64,000 nucleotides of DNA, from assembly GCA_023053575.1 (NCBI GenBank), contig JAKZAP010000017.1, positions 21,437,023-21,501,022 of the forward strand, in the 5' to 3' direction. This document shows positions 9,271-20,611 of the stretch, in pieces (position 1 is the first letter of the stretch; each line of letters opens with the position of its first letter). Position numbers and translations under genes: made by a program. Under the pieces are notes generated by a model. It was given only the letters and a program-made list of their open reading frames with translations, ran no database searches and was not told where the DNA came from. The stretch comes from Branchinecta lynchi (Eukaryota; Arthropoda; Branchiopoda; Anostraca; Branchinectidae).

Positions 9271-10092
9271 AACTACATTCCCTGGGCAACGTGAAGTGTT
9301 GCAGCAACCTTTGTCCGGCTTCGCCGACTAAAGTGTTGCGAGAGCAACACTTTGATTTTGTTTCTTCGCTGTCGGTTAAATGCTGAAGTTGTCAACGTAT
9401 CGGAGCTTTTAAAACGGTGTGTTCCAAAAAGAATAATCACATGGTCAAAAGCTATTCTTCAGCGTTGAAAAAACAACAACAAAGGAATATCGGAAGAAGG
9501 GACTAAATTGACTTTGCAGTCAGTTGAATTTTATCCTTTTCAATCGAAGACATCGTGACGGATGAAAACTTGGAACAGTATCTTATATAATCTAGTTGGT
9601 ATTATAAAGCTATCCGTAACTTTTCAGGATTAAAATGCCATAGATCACACTATTAATTAATACGAAATTACCTCTTTGTTTTACATTATCGTTTGTACCC
9701 GTAGCGTAAACAGTTAATCCTAGGTTACAGCGATAGACCATCGATACAAACTTTCTTACCGCCAGATTTATAGAAATCGAATACAATGTGGACCAATTTG
9801 CAAAAATTTCTCGCCCCTCGTGAACCGATTCTTACTTAGAAGTCCCTCTCCCCTGATAGACATCAAGTTCACCGGATAAAAATAATAGGTACACCAGCTA
9901 GCAAAAGTTGCAAACCCCTCATCACTGAAGATGATTGTAGCATAACAGCCGATTAGTACTGACAAGTCCCTCGCATGTCTTACAATTGGGAGTCAAATTG
10001 TTCTTACCATCGAATACACCGGAAACAAATAACAGGTACACCAACTAGCAAAAGCTGCAAACCCCTCATTGCCGGAGATGACTATGAGCTAA

Positions 10093-10633
10093 AGGCCTAT
10101 TCACAACGGGTTTTAGCTAATATTCGATACCAGCCAGTTCCGGAAATCGCTCTGAGACCGAGAATCAGCTGGTTTCTGCCATTCGCAATTGATCTTGGTG
10201 CCAGTTTTGGATACCAGCTAGTCTTGCAACCAAGTTAAAGCAGTTCAACTTTCGAGGGTACTCGCCAATCAGATTATTTTGGGGAATATTGAGGAATATT
10301 CTGATTGGCTAGTCGAACCAAGCCCAATAGATAAATCACATCCACTCCTTGCTGTCTTGAAAACTGAAAGTGAATTTAGGTCATTGTTCTTCGGTCTGAC
10401 GTGGTTCAGCGTTAGCCAATCGGAACATACCTGAGAATTCCCCTAAGTAATGTGATTGGCTAGTACCCTGAAAAGTTGAACTGATTTCAACTAGGGTGCG
10501 AGACTAGCTGGTACCCGAAACTGGCACCAGTATCGATTGCGAACGGCAGAAACCCAGCTAATTCTCGGTCTCAGAGCGATTTCCGGAACTAGCTGGTACC
10601 GAGTAATAGTTAAAACCCGTTGTGACTGGGCCT
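10093..10633. mobile_element. PIF/Harbinger-like MITE nested in family 2
   Basis: A 541-bp fold-back element with ends AGGCCTATTCACAACGGG and its complement (AGGCCCAGTCACAACGGG when reversed). The inverted similarity extends over most of both arms. It is flanked by TAA on both sides (10090-10092 and 10634-10636). The three corresponding positions in copy 2 (for example near 21315 and 23453) lack it and show a single TAA-type site. A three-base TAA/TWA duplication and GGCC-type ends are typical of PIF/Harbinger; the superfamily is an inference. Confidence 0.8.
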
Positions 10634-10988
10634 TAAAAGTTGACTGTTACGTACAAGTCCCCTACATGTCTCACAATTGGTATCGCCTTTTTTTGGTTTC
10701 AGTGTGTACCTTACTACTGAAGTTGTCAACCACTTGAAACTTTCAAACTTCAATTTTTGTACCAAAAAATGGATGACATATACTTTGATCAGCTCATCAA
10801 CCGCTATCGACTGTCGTCGGAGAAAAATATTCTACCTGTCTTATTTCAAAAGTTGACTTTTTTGCCGTAGGCCAACTTTCTAACGTCATCACTTAGAAAG
10901 GAGCTAAGAGCAAGCTCTAATTTCTTTAGCAATGAGAGAACTTTAAAGTTTAAGAGGCACATCTGATATAATTTCTCAACCGAAAACC

Positions 10989-12068
10989 CAATTCAAAACA
11001 AGACCAAAAGTTTCGATGGGATCCCAAAAATTTAATGTTTTTCAGACTTCTTGATCCAGACTTCTTGAACATTTCCAATCCCAAAAGTTCAAATTTGATC
11101 CAGACAATTGTGTCTTGTCTTCGCCAGATCCAGTCTTCGCCAAACTCCTTGAACACTTTTACTATTAAATATTTATAAACAGATTAAGAACAAATAGCTA
11201 ATCACGTGAGAAAACCAAGGTCTGATACGGATTCAGCCTGTATGTTTACCCCTTTGATTCATATCTATTTTGACGAAGCAGATCGAAACTTCCTGCCTTG
11301 TCTTCTGCCAATTTTTCGGTTTCGGCGGAATTCTGGAACTACTTGTCCGGCGAAAAAGATAAAGCTCAAAAACGAATTCAGCATGTTTCCTTACCCCTAT
11401 ATCCAACGTCCAATCAACTTTGGATTTAACTTTTACTTTTAACAAATTTTCCGGTTTCAGCCGGATTCCGAGCGATCTCTACGTCCGGTGAGAAAATGAT
11501 TGTCATATGCGAATTCAGCATGTCTACTTACCCGCAAATCTAACATCTTATCAAATTTAAATAAAACTTTTACTTTAAACAAATTCTCCGATTTTGGCCG
11601 GATTCTGGCCGAACTAATTTCCCGGCGAGAAAATGATTCTCATATTCGGATTCAGCACGTTCCCTTGTCCCTAAATCGAACCTTCCATCAACTTCATATT
11701 AAACTTTTATTTTTCACAAATTTTCCGGTAGTATTTGTATTTGTTCAGCGAGAAACTAAATTTCATATTCGGATTCAGCATGTTTCTGTACCTAATTCTG
11801 CTATTTCAATAGCTTTTAAAAAATATTTTTTGTTCCCCTTAATTTCAAACCCCTTCCCCACCCCTAAATATAGAGCTACATAGCCCATCTTCGAACTTGA
11901 TCTTTACTTTGACCTAAGGAATCCTCATGGCAAGTTTGATCAAAATATCTCAACCCCTTCGAGAGTTATCGTGCTAACAGACGGACGGACGGGCGGACGG
12001 ACAGACGGAGAGCTTTTGCGATGTCATAGGTATCCCTCCACTTACGTTTTGGGATCCCAAAAACGAAT
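10989..12068 (-). mobile_element. family-1 tandem-module element, copy D (nested)
   Basis: Reverse-oriented family-1 element. It begins with 'gaccaaaagtttcgat' plus GGGATCCCA and ends with 'cacttacgtttt' plus GGGATCCCAAAAA. It contains about five or six modules, each with 'tttccggtttcagccggattcc', 'tgtccggcgagaaaa', 'attcagcatgt' and 'accccta'. The same family-2 sequence without this insertion is at about 23790-23850, where the flanks meet across a short T-run. Confidence 0.8.
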
Positions 12069-12805
12069 GATAAATTCAGCTGAAATCGCGAACAGAAATG
12101 GATAGAAACAATAGATGGCAGCACTTACGGACCCGTGGGAAAAAGCCACTTTTTTGTTTCTGTAGATTTTTCTATTTATCACTCAAAGAAGATATGTTGG
12201 CTGTGGGGCTGGGTAACTGCCGCATATATTTAACACTTATAGATTTTATTCCATCTTCAATTTGAAACTGGTGCCTGCCTGCTTGCGTGCTAGAACGGAG
12301 CTTTCCACTCGAAAGCAGAAACAAGGTTTAACGAAACGAAAGGTTGGCTGCACAACTTCAGATAGTCCTGTCTGACATGGGCTATATAACTCCACTTCAC
12401 TTCGCACACCGTAGGCTCTGGCTCGATGACAAGCAAAGATCATCCTTTTTGGCCTCAGGCAAGTGTTCTACGGAAACTTTCCAAAATGTAATGTCATATT
12501 CATCATTCCGGCCTAAGGTCCACACTTTTCGTTAAAACCAGTTACCAGGAATCAGGAATAAAATGAAATCGGCGGCATAGGAAAAAAAACAAAGAAAACG
12601 AGGACAAAACCAAAGTGTTGCTCTCGCAACACAATTCTATGCTAGCGGAATCCTGTTCTATAATAGTACTGCTATTTATATGCCGAAGTATAAATACAAA
12701 ATCCTTCTTCGGATATGCCATTTTAGAAGTTTCGGGGGTAAACTCTTCTCAATGAAATAAAACCAAAGAATTGCTCCGCAGCAGTTCACTTGCCCAGGCA
12801 ACGTA

Positions 12806-13119
12806 AATTCTAAATTTCGTGTCAGTAAAAATCGTGGGACGGACACGATGGGAAATATTAGTTTACTTATCGGGAAGCTACGCCTTTAATCTTATCATGG
12901 TGTGAGGACTTGGGCGCTTTTGAAAAGTCGCTGTTACAGTGACAAAGGAAGTTCTGAACCATGCTGTAAGTTAGTGTGTATCTGATTTTTTTTAGGATAA
13001 GAGAGGATTTGGTTTCACAGGCCACTAAGGCAAGATCGTTCCTGGTCTGGGATTGTAAATGACTCCGAGTTATACCGGTACCCTGCAGAAAACAGAAACG
13101 GTCGTTTAGGATTGGGTAA
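12806..13119. other. no gene recognised
   Basis: Unassigned DNA to the right of family-2 copy 1; no ORF of note and no clear repeat. Confidence 0.35.
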
Positions 13120-13365
13120 TATAATCAATCAATCAATTAACCTTTATTATTCAAAGCACTCCTTGCGGTATTAACAAAAACAAGAGCTGAAAGCTGATAT
13201 GGCACTAGCAAATTAGGCAAAATGTTGGCGGGAATTTTTTTGGTTTGGGAGTTTTGTACATAGTAGAATATTATTTTATTATACACTAGTAAGTAAAAAG
13301 TACTGTAAAAGTCATTTCTAGAACTCCTCTTCTTTGTTGGGCGGTTCAATGGTCTTCAATATGGT
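13120..13365 (-). repeat. truncated LINE 3' end with (AATC)n tail
   Basis: The tandem AATCAATCAATC at about 13124-13137 followed by 'aacctttattattcaaagc' reads on the minus strand as a 3' UTR ending in a tetranucleotide tail, the pattern of CR1-like non-LTR elements. No intact coding part remains. Confidence 0.45.
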
Positions 13366-13489
13366 TTCGACATTTATATCAAGTACGTTTTTTCTTTGAA
13401 TTGTTGATGCGTAATTTCCCGTTTCGAGGAGACGGACCTCTGCTTCGTCTAGGATTTCGCCTGCTAGTAGCTAGAAGGCATTGTTTGAT

Positions 13490-15045
13490 AAAAAAGGTAC
13501 TTTTCGACCTTGCGGTGAAGATGCGCACTTTAAGGGAGCTAGATCCTCATTTGTAAGCAAAACCCTTGTGGCAAAATTGGTATAGGCTCATGGGAATCAT
13601 GAAAATGCATATTTTGCTTAAAAGTATTTTTTATTAATTTGCGGTCATGATTGGTATTTAGGAATGGTTTGATTTGGAAAGTGGCGATTTCTAAGCCGAT
13701 CTTGTCAAATTTATAATATTCCAGCCAAGTTTCATCGTCCTATTACACCTGGAAGTACCTTTACTTGCGATCACCGGAATTCCGGACCCCCCCCCCCCTT
13801 AAACTCCCCCCACAGTCGCCTGAGCTAATCCGGTTCTGTAAATGATTTATCCGGAGCATCCGTTAGTTATTCCCACAAAGTTCCATCCCGATCTCTCGAG
13901 TCTAAGACGGTCACTTATCCCCCCCCCCCCAGTTGTTGTCGGATCCGGTCTGGATATGAAAAAGATCACCAGAGACATATCCTCTGTTAAATTACAAAAT
14001 TTCACTCAAACCCAATCACCCATTCCAAAGTTACCCACGACTCAATATTCCAGATTCACCCTTCCTCTACTCCCCCACGACTATCGGATCGAGTAAATTT
14101 TTATTTACAAGTCAGTTTGATAGGGTCACTGATATGCCTCCCAAGTTTCGTCGTGAAACTCCCCAGAACCGCCATCACCGGAATTCCGGGAAATAACCCT
14201 CCACCCCCTTCAACCGATCCCTCCATTCTTACCATTTCTGGGGATTTCCGGTTCCCCCCCCCCCTAACTCCTCCATAGCTGTCGAGTCCAGTTCGGACTT
14301 CAAATGGAACATCAGAGATATGTCATTTATTCAGGTATTAAGTCTCATTTCAATCCAATCACCCGTTCGAAAGTTACACACCACTCAATTTTCCGGTTTC
14401 GCCCCCCCCCCCTCCCCCTGATGGTTGGATCAGGAAACTGATTATTGCTAGGTTGGTTTGGTCGGGTCGCTGATACGCCTGCCAAGTTTCTTCATCCTAG
14501 CACCCCCTAATCTATACTAACCCGTACTAAGGTTCAACAACAGAGTATACCAACCCCTTCGACCTTCGATTGCTCTAGCTCTCTCCGAACAAATTTCAAT
14601 TCCCTCCAGGCGCAGAGCTATACAAGTGTGAAGAAAGGGGTAGGGGTTTGACAAAAACTAGAAAAAGTTTCAAGAGATTTCGGGTGTCCCCCTCCAGCCC
14701 CCCCCCCCCTCAGTTATCGGATCCGATCGGAATTTGACAATGAACTTCCAAGACACTTGTTCTTGATACCTGTCAAGTTTAATGCACGCACGATTATCCA
14801 TTCCAAAGTTATAAATGTCACTAATTTTCGGATTCCCTAACTTGCCACTCCCTCATTGATGGTAGGATCGGGGAAGTGATTAATTTCACGTTAATCCGAT
14901 TGGGTCCCTGATATGCTTGCCAAGTTTTATCGTCCTAGGTCATGTGGAAGTGCCCAAACTAGCAAAATGCGGACAGACCGACCGACCGACAGACATTACG
15001 ATCGCTATGTGGCACTTGAGTAAGCTCAAGTGCCATAAAAACGAA
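13490..15045 (-). mobile_element. family-3 poly-G module element, minus copy
   Basis: On the plus strand it shows a series of modules of about 200 bp, each with a C-run (near 13790, 13925, 14255, 14405, 14700) next to 'ccggaattccgg'-like text and 'ccaagttt.atcgtcctag'. One end (about 13500) carries 'gatgcgcactttaaggga.ctag' and 'gtaagcaaaaccctt', shared with 60341 and 61690. The other end (about 15010-15040) is the hairpin GGCACTTGAG...CTCAAGTGCC next to a 'cgaccgaccgaca' run. Predicted peptides across the C-runs are artefacts. Confidence 0.65.
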
Positions 15046-15345
15046 TATTTTTTTTCTGATAAACACAACTGTATACAACTGTGCTTTTAATTTGTACTTT
15101 AAAGTCATCGTTGCTGTAGCATCGATCATATTATTTGAAGACAATGGTGCTTGTCCATTTCTCCAATGCCAAATTGATCCTACCAAAAAGAAATCCAATG
15201 CACATTTCCTCGTGTCCAGTAACTGCAACACGTAGTTCTTTGGTTCGCCAATTGCTCAGTATCCTTTTTAATCTTTGGACGAACGCCGACGTCATATTGG
15301 AATCTGAAATTGAATAAGTGCCTCGACCTGTTGTCACTTTATAAC

Positions 15346-17480
15346 TAATAACTAACTAATTTATTTATGACCCGCCATTTCGGAAGGGCGGAGTAAATGA
15401 AGAAAGTAAACAAAACACAAACAAACACAGAAAAGACACTTAATTTTTAATTTTCGGTCAGGAAACAGCGGACGACGTCGTGTGCTGGTGGGGCCCTGTC
15501 GTCCATGATTTTTGAAAGCGGTGAGGAAACATCCAAAAGGGTAGCACTTGCATCTTGAATTTTGAACATCTCCGTCAATGTATGGTTATGACATAATTTC
15601 GATAAGTGGAGCAGGTGCTTTGCATATTTAAAATAACATGATCCCATCTTTTTAATCTTCTTCTTTTGCGGAACATGAGTGACGCCAGAACGAAATAGTA
15701 TAGAAGGAGCGCAGAAGGTGCTGTACAAATTTCCCAAAGCTTACGATTATAGCGCCCCCAGTTGGGGACGATGCGCCCATAGGCGGTACGAATTGATCTA
15801 GAAACTTCTTGTACAACCAAAGAGCAAAATTTGACAATGAAGATTTGAATGTTATGCCGAGCCACCGTAGAGAGTCTGTTGATTTGACCATGAACGATCC
15901 AAGACAGATAGAAGCTTCGGATACATTCGAACCATTTGACGAAGGGTTGAAATGCAGGTACTCACATTTTGACAGGTTAACTTCTAGGCCAATTTTGAGA
16001 AGTTCCGACGACAGCTTACTTGAATTTTTTGTGAGTGTTGATCGGCTACGGCTTACTAAGAGCAAGTCGTCCGCATAGGCTGTGTAGCTGAAGGCATGGT
16101 CTTTATAAAGTAAGCAGGATGCAAAGAATCAAGACAAGAAGATATGGCTTGACGAAACACCAGTTCGGACTGGAATAATCTCTGACAAGCTACCTTGCCA
16201 TTTGAACCTTACTGAAGAATGACCATACCAAAATTTTAACAGATAGACAACAGACAGATTCACGCCAGAAGTAATGAGAGAAAATAGGGCCTGAGAGTGC
16301 GTTATATTGTCAAAAGCACCAGCTATGTCTATAGAACATATATGTATAGCAGACTTGTCGCGGGTAGCCTGTTTCATCATTTTTGTCAATATGTGATGAG
16401 CGTGCGCACAACTGGCGCTCGAACGGAATCCAAACTGCATTGAACCAAAGCGACATTTTTCAACTATTTCTGGAAGAAGGACGTATTCCAGGATTTTGCT
16501 TATGGTGCAAGAAACTGTAATTGGCCGATAGCTTTTGCAAAGGTCCGCGTCCTTCCCTCGCTTAATCACCGATGTTATAGTACCCAAGAGGAAACTATTC
16601 GGAACCAAACCCTGGCATAAACAAATTTGAAATAGCAGCTGAAGGTGTTGTGTTAAAGCTGGACACTCAATTTTGAAAAAATCGGCACTAAGGCCATCAG
16701 AATCTGTAGAACCAATTCTTCTTAATTTTCAGAAAGCAATTTCGATGGAACAACAAGTAACGGGAAGAACAGAAGGTTGAAATATCTTCCTTGGTAGGTA
16801 TTTAAGAAGTAAATTATCAAAGTGCTGCTGAATCTGGTTTTTGAAACCACTGAATAGACCACTGTAGTGGCTGGTCCAGTCAGCCATCGTTAGCGTGGAA
16901 GGAGGTACAGCTGAACCTTTATCTGTACGAAGGACCTTTTGCCACGCTTTTTTGTGACTGGGAGCATCGTAGCCATTCAAACAAGCATTTTTAAGTGAAG
17001 ATTTGTATTCACGCTTCGTTTTAGCTTTTAGATTAAAGATAGTACCATTCCCTGGGCGTCCACAAGCAATCCAAATTTTAAGCCAAAATTTTGCCGTGTT
17101 TTTTGCCTTCTTAACTTCAGGACTGATTTTCCAAATAGGTTTCCTTGTACCAACTCGAATCTCTCAGTCGGTACAGCAATATCGGCTGCCAATTTCAAGC
17201 ATTGGACAAGCTCGCTATAGTAACCATTAATATCAACGGACGAAGTAGTAGCTGCTATACCAGTCTGAAGAAGGTGAAAAGGAACTTTTAAAAGCGAGAG
17301 AAGATTAGTTAACATAGAAATGTAGAGCACAGCATTATGCTCACACGTCATTTCATCCACTCTACGAACTTCAGTTCGTCCACGCTTCAGTTCGGCCACT
17401 GATACAATTTGACAGTTTGCCAACACGTCACAGCGGATATATTTTCCGACAGCTGACCCACACATCACTAAACCCACATT
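15346..17480 (-). pseudogene. non-LTR retrotransposon (CR1/Jockey-like LINE), decayed
   Basis: Minus-strand coding pieces read 5' to 3' from the right: a linker between endonuclease and RT (INGYYSELVQCLKLAADIAVP type, about 17200), RT motifs KSYRPITVSCTISKILE (about 16520), QFGFRSSASC, CSIDIAGAFDNI (catalytic Asp, about 16310), and AYADDLLLVS (the A/YADD box at about 16050-16080), then the thumb LRWLGITFKSSLS. It ends in a 3' UTR ('gcgggtcataaataaa' on the minus strand) and a TTAG-like tail near 15346. Frameshifts and stops split the RT, and the endonuclease is missing. A related copy lies at 49119-50430 and a 3' tail copy at about 34130-34250. Confidence 0.8.
17330..17445. repeat. minisatellite-like stretch inside the LINE
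   Basis: The phrases 'cacacgtcatttcatccac', 'cttcagttcgtccacg' and 'cttcagttcggccac' resemble the units of the fold-back minisatellite at 53000-53150. This looks like a small piece of that repeat embedded in the LINE copy. Confidence 0.4.
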
Positions 17481-17513
17481 TTTTGACCGGAATTGAAAGC
17501 TACTCTACTTTGC

Positions 17514-18384
17514 CAAAACTATTCTCAACTAGTTATCCCTCGAAGATGATGTGCGAGGGATAAATAAAATTCCGGATATTTCGGTTGCACTTCTGGCAAA
17601 CCGTCCTCAGCGAAAAACAAAACAAAGCCATAAATTCCACCACAATAATAACAGGAAAACGATGCGGAACCAGCAAACAATAAAACGACATGTAACTAAA
17701 AACCAGAAGAACGATGCGGATTGAAAGAAAGGCAGATACAAGTAAAATGTAAAAAAGGGAATGGCGAGATCACGCCTTTATAGTTTGATGAAGTCTGGTG
17801 CATGTTGGAAGAATCTGGGCTTTTCCAAAATGTAAAACGTAGGATGGGTTTCGAAACCGTGGTCTGCCAATGCCAATTTGACGATGTAATTTGGGCGGTG
17901 TCTATTGAAAAGGGCGTGGTCGTTCTCTTGTTCGTGTTCTGTGAGCCTCTTTTCCTCCCAAGCGCTATGGCGGCACATAGCGCTTCTCGCAGTCGCAGGG
18001 TATCGAATAAATACCTCGTTGGTTCTGGTTTGGGACTTGATCTTTGCCGGTGTTTAGGTAGGACAGTAGAGTTTTCCGAGTCCGGTGAAATGTTTCGATG
18101 TTGTACTTTTTTAAGTTCCTTGACAGTTTTTCAGTAACTCCTTGAAGATACGGGAGGTAGACACGGACATTCTTTTCTTCTGGTTTGTCACGACTTGGAG
18201 TGCCAGCATTAATTTTGGAGGCCAGGTGGATCTTCAATCGTATAATGATTATTTCGACTGGTTGGATGGGGTACTTGGTGCCGTAATGTAGGTCTCGGAT
18301 GTGGCTCAGTTTGGCGTCAAGGAGGATTTCGTCGGAAATCTTGATGGCTCTGTCGACTAGTGAACTTACGGCTGCGCGTTTCAC
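17514..18384 (-). pseudogene. Penelope-like retroelement remnant (GIY-YIG end and 3' tail)
   Basis: On the minus strand, 18384-17965 encodes the C-terminal part of a Penelope-like protein: NVRVYLPYLQGVTEKLSRNL, then TLLSYLNTGKDQ, then RGIYSIPCDCEKRYV, the start of a GIY-YIG endonuclease. The expected following residues (YIGETGR and the R..EH segment) are missing or shifted, so the nuclease is broken. A second piece (about 17978-17778) continues out of frame to a stop. The rest, to 17514, is the 3' tail with a hairpin (TTATCCCTC...GAGGGATAA). The same tail forms both arms of the palindrome at 58538-59398. The upstream RT is cut off by family-1 copy A. Confidence 0.7.
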
Positions 18385-19395
18385 TCTTTGGGATCCCAGA
18401 ACGTAAGTGGAGGTATACCTATGACATCACAAAAGTTGTCCGTCTGTCCGTCTGTAAGCACTATAACTCTCGAAGAGAATGAGATATTTTGATGAAACTT
18501 GGCGTGAGGATTGTTTGGGTCAAGAGTAAGGTCAAGTTCGTAGATGGGCTCTGTAGCCCTACATTTAGGGGTGGGGGAGGGGGTTTAATTGAAGGGGCAA
18601 ATGAAATATTTTTAAACATATAATGTAATAGTCGATTATTGCGTAACAAAACATGATGAACATGATGGTGAAAACCATTTTGTCATCAGACAAGTAGTTC
18701 GCCCAGAATCCGGCCAAAACCGGAAAGTTTGTTAAAAGTAAAACTTTTATTTGAAGTTGATTAGATGTTCGATTTAGGGATAAGAAGACATGCCGAACAT
18801 GATTGTGAAACACATTTGTTCGCCGGTCAAAGCCCGGAATCCGGCCAAAACCGGAAAGTCTGTTAAAAGTAAAAGTTTTATTTGAAGTCGATTAGATGTT
18901 CGATTTAGGGATAAGAAGACGTGCTGAACACGATGGTGAAAAACCATTTTCTCACCGGGCAAGTAGTTTTAAATTGATTAGATGTTCGATTAAGAGGTAA
19001 GAAGACATACTGAACCCTTATGGGAACAGTATTTTCTACCAAGACAACTTGTTCGGCCGGAGTCAGGCCAAACCGGAAAATTTGTTAAAAGCAAAAGTTT
19101 TATGTGAAGTTGATTAGATGACAGATTTAGGGGTAAGAAAATGCGCTGAATCTGTTTATGACAATCTTTTTTTTTACCTGGACATATAGTTCGTATGGAA
19201 TCCGGTTGAAACCGGATTTTTTTTTCTAAGTTGAACTTTTACTTGAAGCTGATTAGATGTTCTTTATACGGATAAAGTGATCCGCTGAATTCGTTTCTGA
19301 CCTTTTTTTTCTGGACAAGTATGGTAGTTCGTTCGCAATTGTCTGGATCAAAGATTAGATTTTTGGGATCCCATCGAAACAATTGGTCTTTTTCT
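18385..19395 (+). mobile_element. family-1 tandem-module element, copy A
   Basis: Left end: TTTGGGATCCCAGAACGTAAG with 'ggtatacctatgacatc' and a 'gtccgtctgtccgtctgt' run, then 'actctcgaa.agaatgagatatttt' and 'gatgggctctgtag'. There are about six modules of roughly 85-140 bp (boxes at about 18620, 18760, 18890, 18974, 19108, 19248). Right end: 'aattgtctggatcaaag' then TTTTTGGGATCCCATCG and 'tggtcttttt'. It interrupts the Penelope-like ORF on its left. Confidence 0.8.
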
Positions 19396-20610
19396 GGTTG
19401 GAATGGATCGTAAGGAAGATACCTGTCATTATGAATGGGTTTCCTATTTATCTATCCCTCTCAAATCATCTTAGAAGGATAACTATCTGGTCAAGACCCC
19501 CCCCCCAGAAAATCTAATTTTCCTGTTTGTGTTTGATTGGCGTCAAACCTGATATAACTATTCTTTGCTTTTATATAATTTTATCCTAGTTCAGGGATGG
19601 TTTGAAGTGCTTGGAGGTGGGGGTGTGGTGACCTCAAAATATAGGACTGGAAAAATATCATTTTTTAGTAATTTGTTTTTTTTGTTCAGTTTTGTTTTGT
19701 AAATGGGCCTTCGGCATTCAAATACACTTATTATGGCCTAGATTTTCCGTTTTGAGGTCCCGAACGGCGAAGAGAGAGGGATGGTACGTTTCTCCGAAAT
19801 TACGATTGGATTTGAGCGAAACTTGGCATCATTTCTAGTTCCGAACCCAAAATTCTGCGACATTGGGGGCTTGGAAAGACGATTTAGTTTTGTGACGTCC
19901 TGGTTAACGTTCCTGTACCACCCATCTAACAGCATACGAACTCGTAGCTCTTGTCTCGTTCCCGAATTAAACGAAGCTCTAGAACTCAGTGCCTAGTCAT
20001 CCAAGTTCGCGTTTAGTCTTGCAACTTGCTCATGCAACGTGGATAGAGAGTGGAGTCTCGATCGAAATGTAAACTTATTTTCTTATACATCATTGCTACT
20101 GACGTGTAAATCTTAGCGTAGAAACTTCATGATCGATTATAAGAAGACTTGAAATAATGCAGCTGGATAGGATAGGGTGCTAAAAAGAGGCAGGGGAGCT
20201 ATAGAAAGGAGGGTTTTGGCTCATGCACTCGCCCAATCAAAAATCTATCTTTTTCGATGAAATATCCAACATTTTAATAAATAAAAATATTATTTATTTT
20301 ATTCTTTATTAAAGGTACTTTATTTATTATATCAGACATAAAATAATATCATACGGGAATATATCATAGAGTCCTAGATGCTGCTAAATGAAAATCATAC
20401 TCTTTTCACACGAAATTTATTGATGTTTGTAAAATATCTGCACATAAGACCAGTTTTACAGCAAAGCCCATTCATAGCTTACCAAGTCTTATAAAGTGCT
20501 GACGGACAGCCAAGTCAATCACTTTAGCGGTTGAGTAAACAGTTCAAACGCAAAATGCCTTTCATTTTCTTTTGTACGCGTAAATTAGGCTGTAAATAAA
20601 AAAAACTAGA
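19396..20610. other. no gene recognised
   Basis: AT-rich unassigned DNA with a short C-run near 19500. The part at 19740-19960 has 'aaacttggcatcatttctag' and similar phrases that recall the family-3 modules, but heavily diverged. I cannot support any coding sequence. Confidence 0.35.
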
Positions 20611-20611
20611 C

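Larger units (their letters stand above)
9275..12805 (+). mobile_element. family-2 hairpin-ended element, copy 1 (with nested insertions)
   Basis: Bounded by near-perfect inverted ends: GTGTTGCGAGAGCAACAC followed by TTTGATTTTG at 9333-9361, and the complement at 12604-12632. The end itself folds (GTGTTGC/GCAACAC). Outer GGGCAACG-type sequences near 9282 and 12790 suggest a further pair of ends. The interior has one long module (about 9600-10740) and a unique right half (about 10850-12600) shared with copy 2. Two younger insertions interrupt it: a MITE at 10093-10633 and family-1 copy D at about 10989-12068. No credible protein is encoded. Confidence 0.7.

Noticed and set aside
13842..14096. 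ORFs across C-run or G-run modules (also 61089-61343, 62016-62279, 62293-62616, 47294-47560)
   Set aside because: They are open only because proline, glycine or other codons read through low-complexity runs; frames differ between copies of the same repeat.
17514..17720. Hammerhead ribozyme in the Penelope-like tail
   Set aside because: Members of the class carry them, but I could not find the CUGANGA and GAAA core strings in the right arrangement.
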